Part shown: piece after piece, positions 11,965 to 24,429 of the stretch
How the letters are laid out: every line of letters begins with the position of its first letter
Position numbering within the stretch: position 1 is the first letter of the stretch
From: Chrysoporthe austroafricana
Lineage: Eukaryota > Ascomycota > Sordariomycetes > Diaporthales > Cryphonectriaceae
Assembly: GCA_001051155.2 (NCBI GenBank)
Contig: JYIP02000001.1
Coordinates: forward strand, 5,332,001-5,396,000
Direction: 5' to 3'
Length of the DNA stretch: 64,000 nt
The notes under the pieces: generated by a model
The model's input: the letters and a program-made list of their open reading frames with translations, nothing else
What the model was told of the DNA's origin: nothing
The model's database searches: none
Program-made: the position numbers and the translations under genes

Positions 11965-13189
11965 ATGCGCCCCGTCACCTCCATCGCCGCCCTGGGCCTC
12001 CTCGCCGGCGGCGCCCTCGCGGCGACCGTGTGCAACGGCTACTCCGAGCTCTGCGACAAGATCTACTCCAACGTCACCTTCATCGGCAGCCACGACTCTG
12101 CCTTCGACGGCATCCTGCTCGTCGACAACCAGTTCGTCTCGGTGGCCGACCAGCTCAGCCTGGGCGTGCGCTTCCTGCAGGCGCAGAGCCACAACAAGAG
12201 CGGCACCATCGAGCTCTGCCACACGAGCTGCCTGGAGGAGGACGCGGGCACGCTGGTGACCTGGCTCGAGACCGTCGTCACCTTCCTCGAGGCGAACCCT
12301 GACGAGGTCGTCACCCTCCTGATCACCAACGGCGATGGCATTGACGGCTCCGTTTTCGCGGCGGCTTTTGAGGCCGCCGGCGCGGACACCTATGCGTACT
12401 CGCCCGGCACGACGCTCACCCTAGATGAGTGGCCGACGCTGGGGGAGCTGATTGGGAATGGCACCCGGCTGGTGGTCTTCATGGACTATCCTGCCGGCAC
12501 CTCTGTCAGCTACATCCTACCCGAGTTCACCTCTTACATCTTGTAAGTCCAGCATCCCGCCATGGAGATCCAGGTCTGTATGTCCGTGCAGAAGCGGCTG
12601 ACCGTGCTTGCAGTGAGACGCCATATGAGTAAGTCTGGCCGCAGCCCCTGGCTCTCCCGCCATGTTCCCCGAGCCCCACCCCGAACCGCCCATGGCGACA
12701 TCGCGATCCCGGGCTTCTCGACCTGTGCTACTCTGTCAGAACCTCCACGATGCACATACTAACTAGTCCGGCAGCGTGACTGACTCTACCTTCTCTTCAT
12801 GCGATGTCGACCGCCCCTCAGGCGCGAGCCCCGACGGCAGGATGTACCTCGTCAACCACTTCCTCGATGTCGATATCCTGGGCATCGACATCCCAGACAT
12901 GACCGCCGCGGCGACTACCAACGGCGAGGCCTCGATCATGGCTCAGGTCAACGAGTGCAACGCCTTGTACGACCGGTATCCCACTTTCATCTTGGTAAGT
13001 CTCTTCTTATGATCTACAGCGGGTATGCCGGCGGGGTTGTCCATACAGCCCGGCTTGAGGCGTATTTTTCGGGGGCAGAGGTCGTGTTTGGCTCGGTGCT
13101 GACGCCTATTCTCTCAACAGCTCGACTGGATCAGTGTCGGTGACTTCCTACAGGTGCAGGCCTATCTGAATGGCGTGGGCACACTCTAA
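11965..13189 (+). CDS. Secreted PLC-like phosphodiesterase (PI-PLC X domain type)
   Basis: Four exons, 11965-12542, 12614-12628, 12775-12994 and 13121-13189, give 293 residues. Exon 2 is only 15 nt; it supplies the residues FETPY between two introns and its phases (2 and 2) fit both neighbours. The protein starts with a signal peptide (about residues 1-19, ending ALA). The catalytic barrel shows IGSHDSAFDG with the first active-site histidine, then ELCHTSCLEEDAGTL, which carries the second conserved histidine, and the PDEVVTLLITN strand. The family hydrolyses phosphodiester bonds in phosphoinositides or related lipids; most fungal secreted members have no proven substrate. It is shorter than many relatives and has no GPI-anchor tail, so it is probably released. 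GC-rich third positions and a TATA box suggest active expression. It converges on the Zn2Cys6 regulator. Confidence 0.88.
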
Positions 13190-13877
13190 TTGGAATGCTG
13201 ATGGCGGTTATCATTTGGCACATGTTAGTTCTTACACCCCTAGGTAGTTAATTAGTTAGTTAGTTAGTAGTAGTGCTGCGAATGCGGACATGAATGATAC
13301 CCCTTCCTGCGTGACTCTCCAGTCTTTGACCGTGTCATATGTACCTCACACAGCAGCAAAGTGAGTCGGAACTTGGGAACTGAGGAACCCTCCTACCTAC
13401 TGTCGCATGGCTGGTAGGGTAGGAGAGGATTGGGCTTCTTGGTCCCGAGAACGATAGCAGACGGGGGTGCTAGAGCCCACAGCTCCAGGCTCTGGCTTCT
13501 CCGGCGCTTGACGATCTTTTCAATTCCACGAACTTCGTGTTATGTTACGCCCCAGAGCAGCATTTGCCTCCCTTCGTAGACCTGTCTATGAAGCTAGCAT
13601 ATATCGATTTTCAACATCTACATAATTCTTGCTCACTCGAGTATCCAGTCATTCATTGCTCATGCGATTCATCTTGTGGCCAGCTTGAACTGGGCCCGCA
13701 GGACAGATTCATCTGTCCGTCCACCACGTCCAGTCGTCCGACTGACGAGACACCCCTAACTCACTGAAAGCCGTTCGTCGTTAAAACATTACCCAAACTC
13801 ACAAGCAACATCCTGATGTGCCCCATAAAATTCAAGCAGATATCAGCTGAGAACACCGGCTAGCATATGCCACTTGG
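13190..13877. other. Intergenic region between convergent genes
   Basis: Contains the TTAG microsatellite and presumably the 3' ends of the two converging transcripts. No gene seen. Confidence 0.5.
13252..13267. repeat. TTAG tetranucleotide repeat
   Basis: Four tandem TTAG units, flanked by TAG-rich sequence on both sides, in the 3' flank of the PLC-like gene. A simple microsatellite. Confidence 0.8.
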
Positions 13878-16628
13878 TCACATTCCCGTATACCCACCCA
13901 AGGGCACACTGAGCCCCCAGAGGCCCTCCTGCACCCACCTCTCCAGCTCCTTCTGGTTCGTATGACACGGAGACTGTTGAGGCAGTGGCCCTTGCATCAT
14001 GATGGGGTTGTACATCCCGTCAAGACCAAAGGGATTCTCCAGACTCAGGTTCGCTGCGAGCTGCTCTTCGCTAAGCATGATCGGCGCGCCCATTGCGTCT
14101 GTCGAACAGCCTCCGTCACCGCGCCCACCACCAATGTCCGCGCTAATTGGTATTCCCCAGACCATATCCACGCCGGCGTTGACATGATCCGAGCCTTTGA
14201 ACCGCAGCGGCCGTATGCGTGCTACCAGAGCGGCGAGGTCTTTGAGCACACCGACGCAGTCGGACGCGTAGCCGGTCGCCGTGGAGGCTCCCACGCCGCC
14301 GCCCATGTCATTGCCAGGAGGCCCACATTCGGCACGGGCCTCAGTCTCGAGAATCTGTCTCGCCGCTCTGAGGGCCATCGTGTCCGTGTTTACGACGTTC
14401 GAGAAGACCATCTGGTGGAGGAGCAGCACGACAGCCGCGTTGAAGATGTGGTGCAGGTCGAGCATGACAAGCTTGGCGGGTTCCTCGTAGCTGAGACCGC
14501 ACCGCTCGTAGATGTGCCGCCCCAGTCGCAGGTTGCGCCGTGCGGCAGCGCTGCATTGCAGGATGTAGTCTGGCTCTATGCCGGGGTGTTCGAGCATGTC
14601 CCTGGGCGCGTTGATTAAGTCGCCACCGATGGAAGATTTTACAGCCAGGAAGAACAACGGCCGCAGTGTCAATATGAGGAGCTACAAGGAAAAGTTAGGC
14701 ACGAACGCCTTTTGAGCTTGGCTACGCTTGGTTGCCCTGCAGGAATGACTACTTTACCTGGTTCCATTTCATGTGCAATGTGCACAGAGCACGGTCTATG
14801 GGGAGACTTGTCTCCTCGATTTGTTCCTCTAAAGATTTTCGAAGATCCAGTGGTAAGTCTTTAGTTAGAATTGGAAATTCCGGTGGTACCTTCAGTGGTA
14901 TCTGTAGATCCGGAGACAGTCGTTCACGCCACTCTTCCAGCATCTGTAGGGGTTTAGCTACTTGGGCACAAGGATCTTGGAAGCGCTCGATACTTTCTCG
15001 GGGTGCGATAGAGTATGTATTGGAGACAATGTATCCAGCAATTTTCGATAGATCGATGTGAGCGATCAGACCAAAGGGAGGGGGTAAGCCTCTGCCATAG
15101 ATATTTAGCTCGGCACAGCACAGCAAGGTGACGTCCGGTAGGAGAGCTTACGGTGTGACCTCTGGTAGGGGTAGCTGAAAAGCTTCATCAGGAATCAGAG
15201 GCGGACGGCCCATCAGACAACTGAGGTCCTTGCTCAGGCAGAATAATGTCCACACTATTCTCCTGTCCCTCTCGTCATTGAACGAGCCTTTCATTCCGCC
15301 GAACATGCAACAAATGGTGATGGCGTAGGACAGATAGGCGTAAGCATTATCCCGTCGGTTCATCTCTGTCATGTATATGGCCATCATGGCCAGTGTTGGA
15401 ACATCCTGGAAGTTGTGATGTGAGATATCCATCGGATCCCCCATGATGTGGCGCGCTCTCGCGAAGGACATCTCGCCCAGTTGACCATCTCGCCTAGAGC
15501 TGGTCGCTGTCAGGGAGTAGATTGTCCCCAGAGCAAAAGCAACTTCGTAGAATGCCACCTCTCGTCGTGGGATTTCTTCAGCCTGTATGTTCAGCCAACC
15601 CCGTAGCGAGAAGTCCCCGAAGTAGTGGATTCCTCCGCACTGCCAGGCGTTTGCGTAGTTCTGCAGAAACTCGTCCACTTTCGCGAGTAAACCACCTGCT
15701 ACATTCCAGTCTCTTACTGGTGAGAGTGAGTTGATGTGGTCTGCTGCGGGCGTGAATAGCAATTGCGAATCCGAGGTCTGGTATTGTCCACGAGATGCAA
15801 GAAACTTCAGCCCAGGAGAGGTATCTGTTGAAGCTCCACTGTACGCCAGGGAGGACTTAAGTGTATGCATAAACTTTTTAAGGTGGTCTAGAAACGTTGC
15901 TCCAGAAGTTCCACCTAACCAGCGCTTAGTTCCATCACGATCCTGAAGGAGTGATCCCTCGGTGGCGCCGGTATCGATGGTATCTAGAAGCTTCCGCGTG
16001 TGCGTAGCATGTTGGTATTGAGGCAGGACTGTTTCATATGGAGGCGACAGAGCGACAGACGAGGTCGATGCCGCCGATGAGCTGTACTGTAGTCCGTCGT
16101 CACGGGTAGGTCTGAGACTGTCCCGGCGAGTGTATGCACTCTGTCGCGCTTGAGAAAGAAAGGCCTGCCGTTGGGTTGGATCTGGCAGGAACTCATCAAG
16201 GCACTTCTCTAGGATATGTCTGCTTGCCCTGAGATCTTCGTACTCGCTCGCTGCCACGAATACCTTCTTGTCGGCAACCGGGTACTCACAAGTTCGCTGC
16301 GTCGCTTGACACTGGGAGCAGGGCTGGTCGCCAGTACATCGGACGCGCCGAACATTGCAGCTATTGCAACTAAAGTTGCTGTGTTAGAGGAGCACCTTAA
16401 AGAAAACCATGATGAGGAGGGTGCCCGGCCCGGACTTCCAATGGTAAATAAGCCCGCGGTCTATGAGAGGTGGGCGTGGGGGGGAGGGGACTAGTGACCA
16501 AACGACTTGAGGGACACTCACGCTGTTTTGACCCGTTTTCGCTCCCCCTCCTTGACATGGGCTCGGCGAGGGTTCACACCTAGCCGCCCATTTCTCCGGG
16601 ACTCTGTAACAGTAGCAGATGTGGGCAT
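13878..16628 (-). CDS. Zn2Cys6 transcription factor with fungal regulator middle domain
   Basis: Four exons on the minus strand, 16628-16522, 16369-15152, 15091-14758 and 14681-13878, give 820 residues. The first intron interrupts the zinc cluster: exon 1 ends in the basic stretch ERKRVKTA and exon 2 opens with the first cysteine. The cluster has cysteines at residues 37, 40, 47, 53, 56 and 63, spacing Cx2Cx6Cx5Cx2Cx6C, which binds two zinc ions and typically CGG-type DNA sites. The remainder fits the fungal-specific transcription factor domain, including LFCLSKDLSCLMGRPP and GLPPPFGLIAHIDL. The C-terminal 100 residues are Gly/Ser/Pro-rich, a plausible activation region. Target genes are unknown. 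Its neighbours (PLC-like phosphodiesterase, NUDIX/IF-2B protein) do not form an obvious pathway with it, and nothing links it to the siderophore genes 9 kb away. Confidence 0.9.
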
Positions 16629-17897
16629 GGTGGTGAGAAGACCTTCTATGCCAGCAACTCTGATCCACGCCAGCAGTTCATCACAAAACCATCAGCTGGG
16701 CTGGCAACGAATGATAGAGCTGTTCTCCGTACAAGGGCTGCCATGGAGAAGAGGGGAAGCTGACGGCAGTGGTTCGTTGACTAGAGCTGAACCTCAGCGA
16801 GTCCCTTGGGGGCTCTCCGGGCAGGATACGTCTCCTAGGAATGGCACGCCGGCCGAGATATATGAAGAAGCTGTGTCGCTCGTGTTTGTCCCAGCACGAG
16901 GGCTGAGGCTCTTCTCCCCCTCTTGTGTTCCCTGGTGAAATGAAGAGTGGCCGGGGCAATTCGAGACCAGGGCAGGCGGCGTCTCTGCGGAGTGTGCCTG
17001 GTCTGTGTACCTGCTTGCACTGCTTGCTTCCGTCACTATTGCCGTGGCGCTCCACGGCCAGGCTGCCCGGAACGTGCGAATGCACTCAACCCCTACAACG
17101 AACGAACAATCCCGGGCGTAGAATCCGACAACGCGAATGTCACGGACTTTGACTTTGCAGATTATGGACGTGGCCAGACGGCGTCAGTCGCGCATCCAGA
17201 ATCAAGAGTCGAAACCAGGAAGCCGGAGCTGTTGACGACCTCGGGGATAGTAACTGGTCAGCCCTGCCCTCCCTGCTGACATACTGCAGGTAAAGCCAAT
17301 ATTGGCTAGTCGCATCACGCGGGAACGGGCGTTTAGCCTTGGTACTGCCACCATCGACTGCCCCCCTGAGCCTATGGCAAAATGTCGCTCCCTACTCATG
17401 TGGGGCCCTCGAAGGGTCCAAGATGTCACCCCACATGCCGATAGCTTAATTCAGATGGACAAGTCCCTTGTCCATGCATCATTCCCAAAGTCCTGCTTGA
17501 GGAATGCAGTTTCTGAAGATGGAAATCCGGACCGCACGTTACATGCCCATGACCAGGAGCAGGGTGAGCACCAGGGTGAGCACCAGGATGAGCACCGGGG
17601 TGAGCACCAGGGTGGGCACCTATGCCCCTCACCAAGATCGCATACTGACAGATCTCTCGTCTACCACAGGCGAGGCGATTGTGAGAAATGACAAGGCGCG
17701 TAAATCGAGGAAGTGAGTGAAACTGTGACGTGGGTCTCGCGCACCAGGTACTCCGTAAGCAGTACAGTGAAAAGCAAGGCAGACGGGCCGGAATGTTGTA
17801 TATCGGACCCGACTCGTCCTTGATCAGGCTCCCAGGCCAGGTTCAGGCCGGCCGAATCCCTGGCCTGCCCCGATGAGGCTACGCCGACGCCCTTTGG
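16629..17897. other. Intergenic region upstream of the Zn2Cys6 regulator
   Basis: Holds the regulator's promoter and the 3' flank of the NUDIX/IF-2B gene, plus a 12-bp tandem repeat. Overlapping short frames in several phases look like chance in GC-rich sequence. Confidence 0.45.
17563..17620. repeat. 12-bp tandem minisatellite
   Basis: About 4.8 copies of GGTGAGCACCAG; copies 1, 2 and 4 are identical, copy 3 has two changes and the partial last copy one. It lies in noncoding DNA between two minus-strand genes. A length-variable marker; no function evident. Confidence 0.85.
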
Positions 17898-19923
17898 TCA
17901 AATGTGTCTGAAGAGCCTCTCCTCCTCGGTGCCCAATGTCTCAGACAAATTTTGTATATCCCTCACCCTCCACACTCCCTGCTCCGTCACGTAAACATCA
18001 ATGAGCTCCGGAGGGACCCATTCGAAAAACACATTGCGAATGTCTACACGAGCTGCAGGACCGGCCGGCCCAGATTGCCTTGCCACAGCGTCCCCCCCAC
18101 CATTGGATACCGTACCCGCTGCAGTCCTGATTCTATCGCTGTTGTAGTCTGCCTTCCAAGCCCTCGAGAGTTGTGTGTGGTCGTTATCTTCCACAACATG
18201 CGCGCCTGCAGCTCCTGGGGACGCCACTTTCTCGGATTCGCTTACGACCACTGTCATTGCTTTTGGTGAAGTATGTCTGGCGCTGAGGACGGCAGGCAAT
18301 GAACCCGTCTTGTTGCTGACAGCGCCAGACTCGGCAATTCTGTCGGCTCCGAGGAGTACTATGTCGACATCTTCTGAGGCAAGAGCTGAAGAGGCATCTG
18401 TGTAAATTGTCGCCTGAAGTTTCGGAAGCGGTGCCACGCGAGACTCCTCGTGTTCCTCAGTATCATGACTTGGAGATTCCAGTGACGAAGCAGCATTTCT
18501 GACTAGGGAGCTGGCGAGAGACACTCCCTCGAAGAGAGGTCGTGATTCCAAAATGCGTAGATCGAGTTTGAAGCCGGTGTCAGTAATGACATGGCAGAGG
18601 GCATGCGTGATTGTGGAGCTCTCGGACATGGTCAGTACTTTGATCGGCTGGCCAGACCTTTCTCGGGAATCAAAATGATGGCGTAGGAAGTTAGTGAGCG
18701 CGGCTGAAACTTCACCGGCTGCATCCTCCCTAGCAGCGATGCGATGATCAAGCTCCTTTACAAAAGCATCTCTCAACTCGGTGAGGCTGCTGGTCGCTGC
18801 AGCCTCGTGGCTCCTTTGGAGTATCCCTTCCATATCCTTCAAAGCAGTGAGCAGGGCACTCAAGATGGCAGCACCCATGGACTCTCTGCCATTCTTCCAG
18901 ATGTGCCATGCAGCGAACCGGATCTTGGTCCACCACTCGTCGGCTGGCTGCTGAGTATCCATTTTCAGAATGATGTCTCGCAGGAGCTGTAGAGCAACAC
19001 CGGCCAGCTGACGGGCGCCGCTTTGGTGGTCATTCTTCAGCCTCTCTAGACCTTTGGTGAGAACGGCTCCAGCATCGACGCCGAGGTCCTTCTCGAACCA
19101 CACGCGACGCAGGCTCTCCGCTAGACGTGGTACGGCTCCAAAACTTTCGGAGTCCTCGACATCCATGGGATCATACCACGCCCAGTCTTCGTGCTCCCAG
19201 TCCAGAGTGATCCCACTCTCTCCCTTGCCGCCCTCACTGAGGTCCTTGAGGCGGAAGGCAAAGGGGTAGATGGTCCACTCCCGGCCAATAGACTCGTCTG
19301 GCAAGACGTAGCTTTTGCCCTGACGCATGAGTTCTAGAGAAGACCGAGTCAAGGTGGTTTCTTCTCGGATTTCCCGCCAGGCTGCAGCCTGGGGTGAAGG
19401 ATCCTCAGGGTCAATGCTCCCCGAGACCACTGCCCAGCGATGACTACGCCATGTTAGCCGGACAAAGAGTCGGCAACGGAGAAAGCGACAGATCTGTTTG
19501 ACAATCGGAAGTTGAAACCGGTGAGTCCAGAGGACAGGGGCCACGGGACCAGAAAGAGTCCAGCTGACGAGAGGACAAGCAGGTAGCCTAAATCACTCAC
19601 GGGTAAGTGCGCACTTGACCACTGCGCTTGAACAAGGCGACCTTTGCCTTGCGTTCGCCGTTCTCTTGGATGAACTTGTAAAGAAACGACGAGACAACCG
19701 AGCGCTTCTGCAGAGGCGGCTTGCCGCCGGCGGTGGCTCCGGATTGGTGGTTGGGAGCCATGCTAGAGAGTGAGCACGTGAGGTCCGGGCTCCGCGAATC
19801 TATTCTCAGCCGGTAGGAACCACAGGCGAGGTGCGGCGAGTTCAAGCGAGTTAATGTTGCAGGTCTGCCGGGTGTGCGCAGCGACGTGGTAACTGGCAGT
19901 CTGAAGCTGACGAGGGCGCTCAT
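17898..19923 (-). CDS. NUDIX-like domain fused to IF-2B / sugar-phosphate isomerase-like domain
   Basis: Two exons on the minus strand, 19923-19601 and 19443-17898, give 622 residues. The 157-nt phase 2 intron has a GGCTAACAT branch site and rejoins the NUDIX core as TYPHRWAVVSGSI. The N-terminal third has the NUDIX-type helix WREIREET. Residues about 290-600 match the IF-2B fold shared by eIF2B alpha/beta/delta, methylthioribose-1-phosphate isomerase and ribose-1,5-bisphosphate isomerase, with VLTMSESSTITHAL and GADRIAESGAVSNKTG. The Asp of GADRI, catalytic in the isomerases, is present; the partner Cys of their THCN-type motif is Ser here. A middle helical stretch links the domains. It is therefore probably not a bona fide eIF2B subunit. 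The first 54 residues before a second ATG at 19761 resemble a mitochondrial presequence (Arg-rich, few acids), so the start is uncertain. It is transcribed divergently from the amidase. Confidence 0.87.
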
Positions 19924-20749
19924 GATTTCACAGCGCTGCTCTCAAGGCCGGTCATGAGGCCTTGGGATTGGTCCCGGTTTTATCAACTGGTTACCCGTTG
20001 TGTAACCAATTGAATCAATAGTATTTTGAGGGCAAACCACAAAGTGCTGCATGAACGAATGTTTCTTTAGGTACAGAGAGTGGGATGGGGGGTTGTCCAC
20101 CACGGTTCTGTAAGATAGGTTCGGGAAATGACGGGAAATGACGCATTCACCTATATGGTGTACCGCAGTGGACCCTAACCCTGTTCAAACGCATTGACAT
20201 GGCTACTTCAGCGGACGAAAGCTCGAATAAGGCTAACAATTGCTTATAATTACTTGGACTTCGTAGTTTTTGGTTGTGGCTAGTGGGGCTGATTGAAGCT
20301 TTGAATTGCGCTCAATAAACAATGTTTAGATTTGCGGTTGTGAGTCTGATCAAAAAGCGAGTTTTTGCAAAGGCCTCTTGACGGCATCCCTGGGCCTCTC
20401 CAAAAAGAAACGAGGCACAATACCCCCTCCCTCTTCAAGGATCACAACAACACAGAATCGTTAAAGGCGGCAGCAAAGCGACTTCCTGTTCCCTCAATCT
20501 TCAGCTGCCAAACCTTGAAGATGAGACAGAGATAACGCAGAGTTTGGGGGGCGGCAAAGCTCCAAGCCGAAAAGGAAGCCTTCACCATATTCACCTATGT
20601 GGGCCTGACGACGCACGTAAGACCAGGCAGCCATGAAGATAACAGCGAACGAGTTCATGCATAAGTAGTGCCCTTACATGCAAATGAAATCTCGTCAAAC
20701 TTGGCCGTCTCCTTACGAAAGGCCTCTAAGTGTCCTACATCACGGCAAT
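19924..20749. other. Divergent promoter region of the NUDIX/IF-2B and amidase genes
   Basis: No coding exon. Notable elements: a directly repeated GGGAAATGAC near 20126-20145, a telomere-repeat-like GACCCTAACCC at 20171-20181, and AT-rich runs near 20215-20340. No TATA box clearly assigned to either gene. Confidence 0.45.
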
Positions 20750-22792
20750 ATGACGACGTCCCAGAGCCCCGAGCCCTTGTCCCTCCAACAGCCAGCACAT
20801 GAGTACCAACGACTCATGCGCGACGGGCACCTCACCAGCGAGGATCTGGTCAGCTCATTTCTCAATCAGATAGATCGGCACAATGAGAACGGGCTGAAAC
20901 TCAAGGCCATCGTTTCTGTGTGTCCGAGGGACATTGCACTCACCCAGGCGAGGAGGCTAGATGAAGAGCGCGGACGGGGTGAGATCCGCGGCGAACTTCA
21001 TGGCATCCCTATCATCCTCAAAGTGGGCTATCTACAAGCTTCCTGATAGAAGCGACATGGCTGACTAGGCTGGTACGCACAGGATGCCATCGTCACGCAT
21101 CCGTCCTTGGGCATGGCCACGTCCGCGGGCTCATATGCGATCGCGTCTCTCGTGGCTAAGAGGAACGCAACTATAGTCGATATGGTCAGTAAAGCAGATC
21201 ACATTTAATAAAATCCTCAACCAAAGAAGTCGTGGCTTACTGGGCTTGCAGTTGCTGGAAGCCGGCGTCATCGTCTTGGGAAAAGGCAACCTGACCGTGA
21301 GTATTGCTCGCTCTCATCCTTTCCCCTTCCAAGTTTGCCACCAAACATGCTGACCACCGTTCAGGAGCTCTGTGGGATGAAGTAGGTGGTTATACTTTAG
21401 ATGCAACGAGACATCTCTGCTCATTGCTTACAAGGTCTGACAACACTCCGGTTGGTTGGAGCGCATACGGAGGCCAAACTCTGTCCCCATATAGACGAGA
21501 AGGACTGAAGGACGAGGACCAGCCAGTTAGTTTTCCGTCTAACTCTTGTCTTAAGCACTCGAGACACTGAAATCGAGACACCCTCAAGCTGTGCGGCGGC
21601 TCCTCGGTCGGCCCCGCCGTCGGTATAGCCGCGGGCTTCTCACCATTGGGCATCGGCACTGAGACAGGAGGCTCGAACGTGTTTCCTGCGAGCACTAATG
21701 GGCTGTATGGTCTGACTTTGCCGCATGACTCGGTACCCATCGATGGTATTTCAAGGATTGCTGAGTTTTCAGACCGTGTGGGCTTGATGGCGCGCGATCC
21801 TCTTGACTTGGTGTCACTCGCCCAAATTCTACTGGCACCCGGCGATGGTGCCGGCCATCGACTCGAGCCAGCAAACTCCGGGTTTAAGGGCCTTTCGATT
21901 GGCATTCTGGACAGCCAGTGGGGAATTCATACCTCCATCGAGTGGAAATGGGGCTCAGATGAGGTGGTAAGGGGAGAAGCCGGACCTGCCCTGAGCTGCC
22001 GAGATCGCACGGCTGACGATAAAGTCAGAAAGAGAGATACGCTTCTATTGCCAAGAAGCTGGAGAATTTAGGTGCACGAGTCGTCTTCCCGCTGCAAGAT
22101 CCTCCTCGATGGGATATGGTCAAGTTCGAGGGTGAGACTCTTCACACAGTCTGTTGTAAGCACTTCCGCGAAGTACCCTGGAGATGCCTCGCGATGGCAA
22201 GAGGCCTGACACAGCTCCAGACCACGAGTTCGCAGACGTCCTCAAAGACTTCATCGCGACGAATTTCGAAGACAACTCGAGTCTTGCTAATCTGGCTGAT
22301 GTCGTCGCCTGGAATGAAGCCCACGCCGACAAAGCGATGCCAGAGCGTGAGTCCTGGGTCCCCCCCGTCCCGGCCCACTTGTACGTTTCCGCCCCGGTAT
22401 GCATATTATTGACAGAAATCCAAGCCTACACAACCCAGACGGAACTCATCAAGGCCCTCCACGACACCATAACCTGCGAGAAGCACGACGCCGCGGCAGC
22501 AGGGCTGCGTCATCTCTCCCGAGAAGAAGGGATGGCGAAGCTCATGCGCGAGCTGGACCTTGATATCGTGCTCTCCGCGTCTGACGCCTCCCTGGTCTCG
22601 TTCTCGTCCTGCGCCGGCTGGCCGGTGGCGACAATGCCGGTGGGTAATTTAGCCAAGAATGATCAGCCGTGGGGGGTGTTCGCTCTCGCCCGGGATGGGA
22701 GGCTGGATCTGCTACTGCGGTTCATGAGAGCCTACTCCGAGTGTTTTGAGGGCATTCGGAGACCGACGAGGCCTTTCGAGCAGGCGTCGTAA
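20750..22792 (+). CDS. Amidase signature family hydrolase
   Basis: Rebuilt from eight coding exons plus one tiny one (nine in all): 20750-21022, 21083-21184, 21252-21296, 21365-21381, 21435-21525, 21589-21966, 22029-22131, 22215-22346 and 22416-22792, giving 505 residues. Frame is kept at every junction; the fourth exon is 17 nt. The Ser-cisSer-Lys triad is readable: Lys in HGIPIILKD, the glycine/serine loop CGGSSVGPAVG, and the nucleophile in GTETGGSNVFPAS. The C-terminal part has QTELI and the GWPVATMPVG segment typical of fungal members. The enzyme cleaves carboxylic amides to acid and ammonia; fungal relatives act on acetamide, aliphatic amides or indole-3-acetamide and the substrate here is unknown. 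The weakest junctions are the first (GTGGGC donor) and the seventh (22132-22214). No signal peptide, so probably intracellular. No evident link to the siderophore genes downstream. Confidence 0.85.
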
Positions 22793-24415
22793 TGGAGTCG
22801 CAGTCTTCAGCAGGAAGATCACAATAACGGCCGAGGATACGCGCAACGCCTAGCTTTCCCTCAACCACCGCTCTAGTTTCCCTCGAATGTTTCAATGTAA
22901 ACAACGTTTAGTATTTTCACGACAGATTAGCTACAGTGAACCGCTTTTTTTACTGGACTGTCGAGCTGGAAACGTAGGCACAAGTTGATAAGTTGCACGT
23001 GCTGTCACTTGCCTCCTAATCCACCACTTGTTGGCACACACGCGCCACGATTCCATGAAACGAGCTGGAGCTGTCTCCAAAGCTAGCAGCAAAGTGAGAT
23101 CTCGAGGGAGAGCCGAAGACGGAGCCGATCGGAGACGAATAGCGGCGGCGGTATCGCGGAGCTTGCAAGATGGAGGGTCGCGTAGGCATCTGGTCTGGTA
23201 GTCTGTTGCCAGAGCGGACTGGCGTGAGCCGGAATCTGAAAAGCCGACCTCGTCGTCAGCTCGATCCAGGCTCCTTAAGATGGTCTTGGCATTGCAAAAA
23301 GGTGAAAACTCGTCTGGGAGGCTATTTTCAATTTGCGGACATCTCCACTTCCTTCGATCCACTAGGCCTTCCCATGTCTCTTGTGCGCAAGGGCAACACG
23401 TAACCTCATCCTCTGCAAGGTCTCGAAGCAGCGTTAGAAGCGACCGTATACGACCCGGCTCCTACCGAGATATGGGCCCATGTTACAGTCGACAGTCTGT
23501 CGGGTCCGAAGAACTTCAGCCGGTGATTCGGCTGGCCCAAGTGGCTTGAACCCACAAACACGGATACTACCATAGTATGTGGCCAGCGACATGTGCATGA
23601 TCGGGGCCCATGCATTGGCATTGACTGCACGCCGCATGAGTGCGGCTACTACAACGATCTCGAAAGCAGCAGTCTGCTCTGTTAAGTGGGACACAGATTC
23701 AGGTCATGTCTGCTCAAATACCGGTCCTCAGATGACTGACACGGGCACCTGGACGCTCAATATGGCGTTGTGTCTACGATCATGCAGCTATGTAGTCGAC
23801 TTTACAATCTGAGAAGGTGGTGATGTGATTATTCCAGCATCCGTTTCGAGTTTCTTCCGTGTTGGAAACGGTGGGGAACGGAGAACATGATCGCCTTGAC
23901 GAGGCGGTTGTTAGTACACGAACCTGGTCACTGCTTTCAATGCGTACGTCTGCGTCGCTAATTAGGGCAACCAAAATACAGACAACAAAAGCGCTCGTGC
24001 GCAGCTTGTGGATAGGATGAGCGCTTGTGCTCAGTTAGGCGTCGTGGCGATTGGTGGACAGCTGCCTGACTCGTCGAATGGATGGCACACGGGATCCCAA
24101 ATCATCAGGTGATGTAGCCATCAACTTGCGGCAGGTGTGACTGATGGTGAGAGAAGAGACACCATCAGACCGCGAGCTACTACGTACATCCTCGGCGCCG
24201 AGGGTGTAGAAAATTTTTCTCGGTCTGGATACGATCATAGTCTGTCCGACTTCGCTCTACAGTGTCAGCAGAAGCGGAGAAAACCCCATATTTTCAGGGC
24301 GAAAGAGAGGGGAAATGTATGGGAGGAAGCCACGGAGAAGTGAGAATGGCACAGTGTCGAAGCATGGATGATGCCTCGATGCCGACCTTCCCGATTATCC
24401 AACTTGGCAAAGAGG

Positions 24416-24421
24416 AGATAA
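24416..24421 (+). promoter_or_regulatory. GATA-factor core site (AGATAA)
   Basis: AGATAA matches HGATAR, the core recognised by fungal GATA factors. It stands nine bases from the stronger ATCTGATAA site on the other strand. Confidence 0.4.
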
Positions 24422-24429
24422 AAATGATC

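Noticed and set aside
13962..14618. 218-codon frame on the plus strand opposite the Zn2Cys6 regulator
   Set aside because: Antisense of the regulator's last exon, which has consistent splice joints and domain content on the minus strand.
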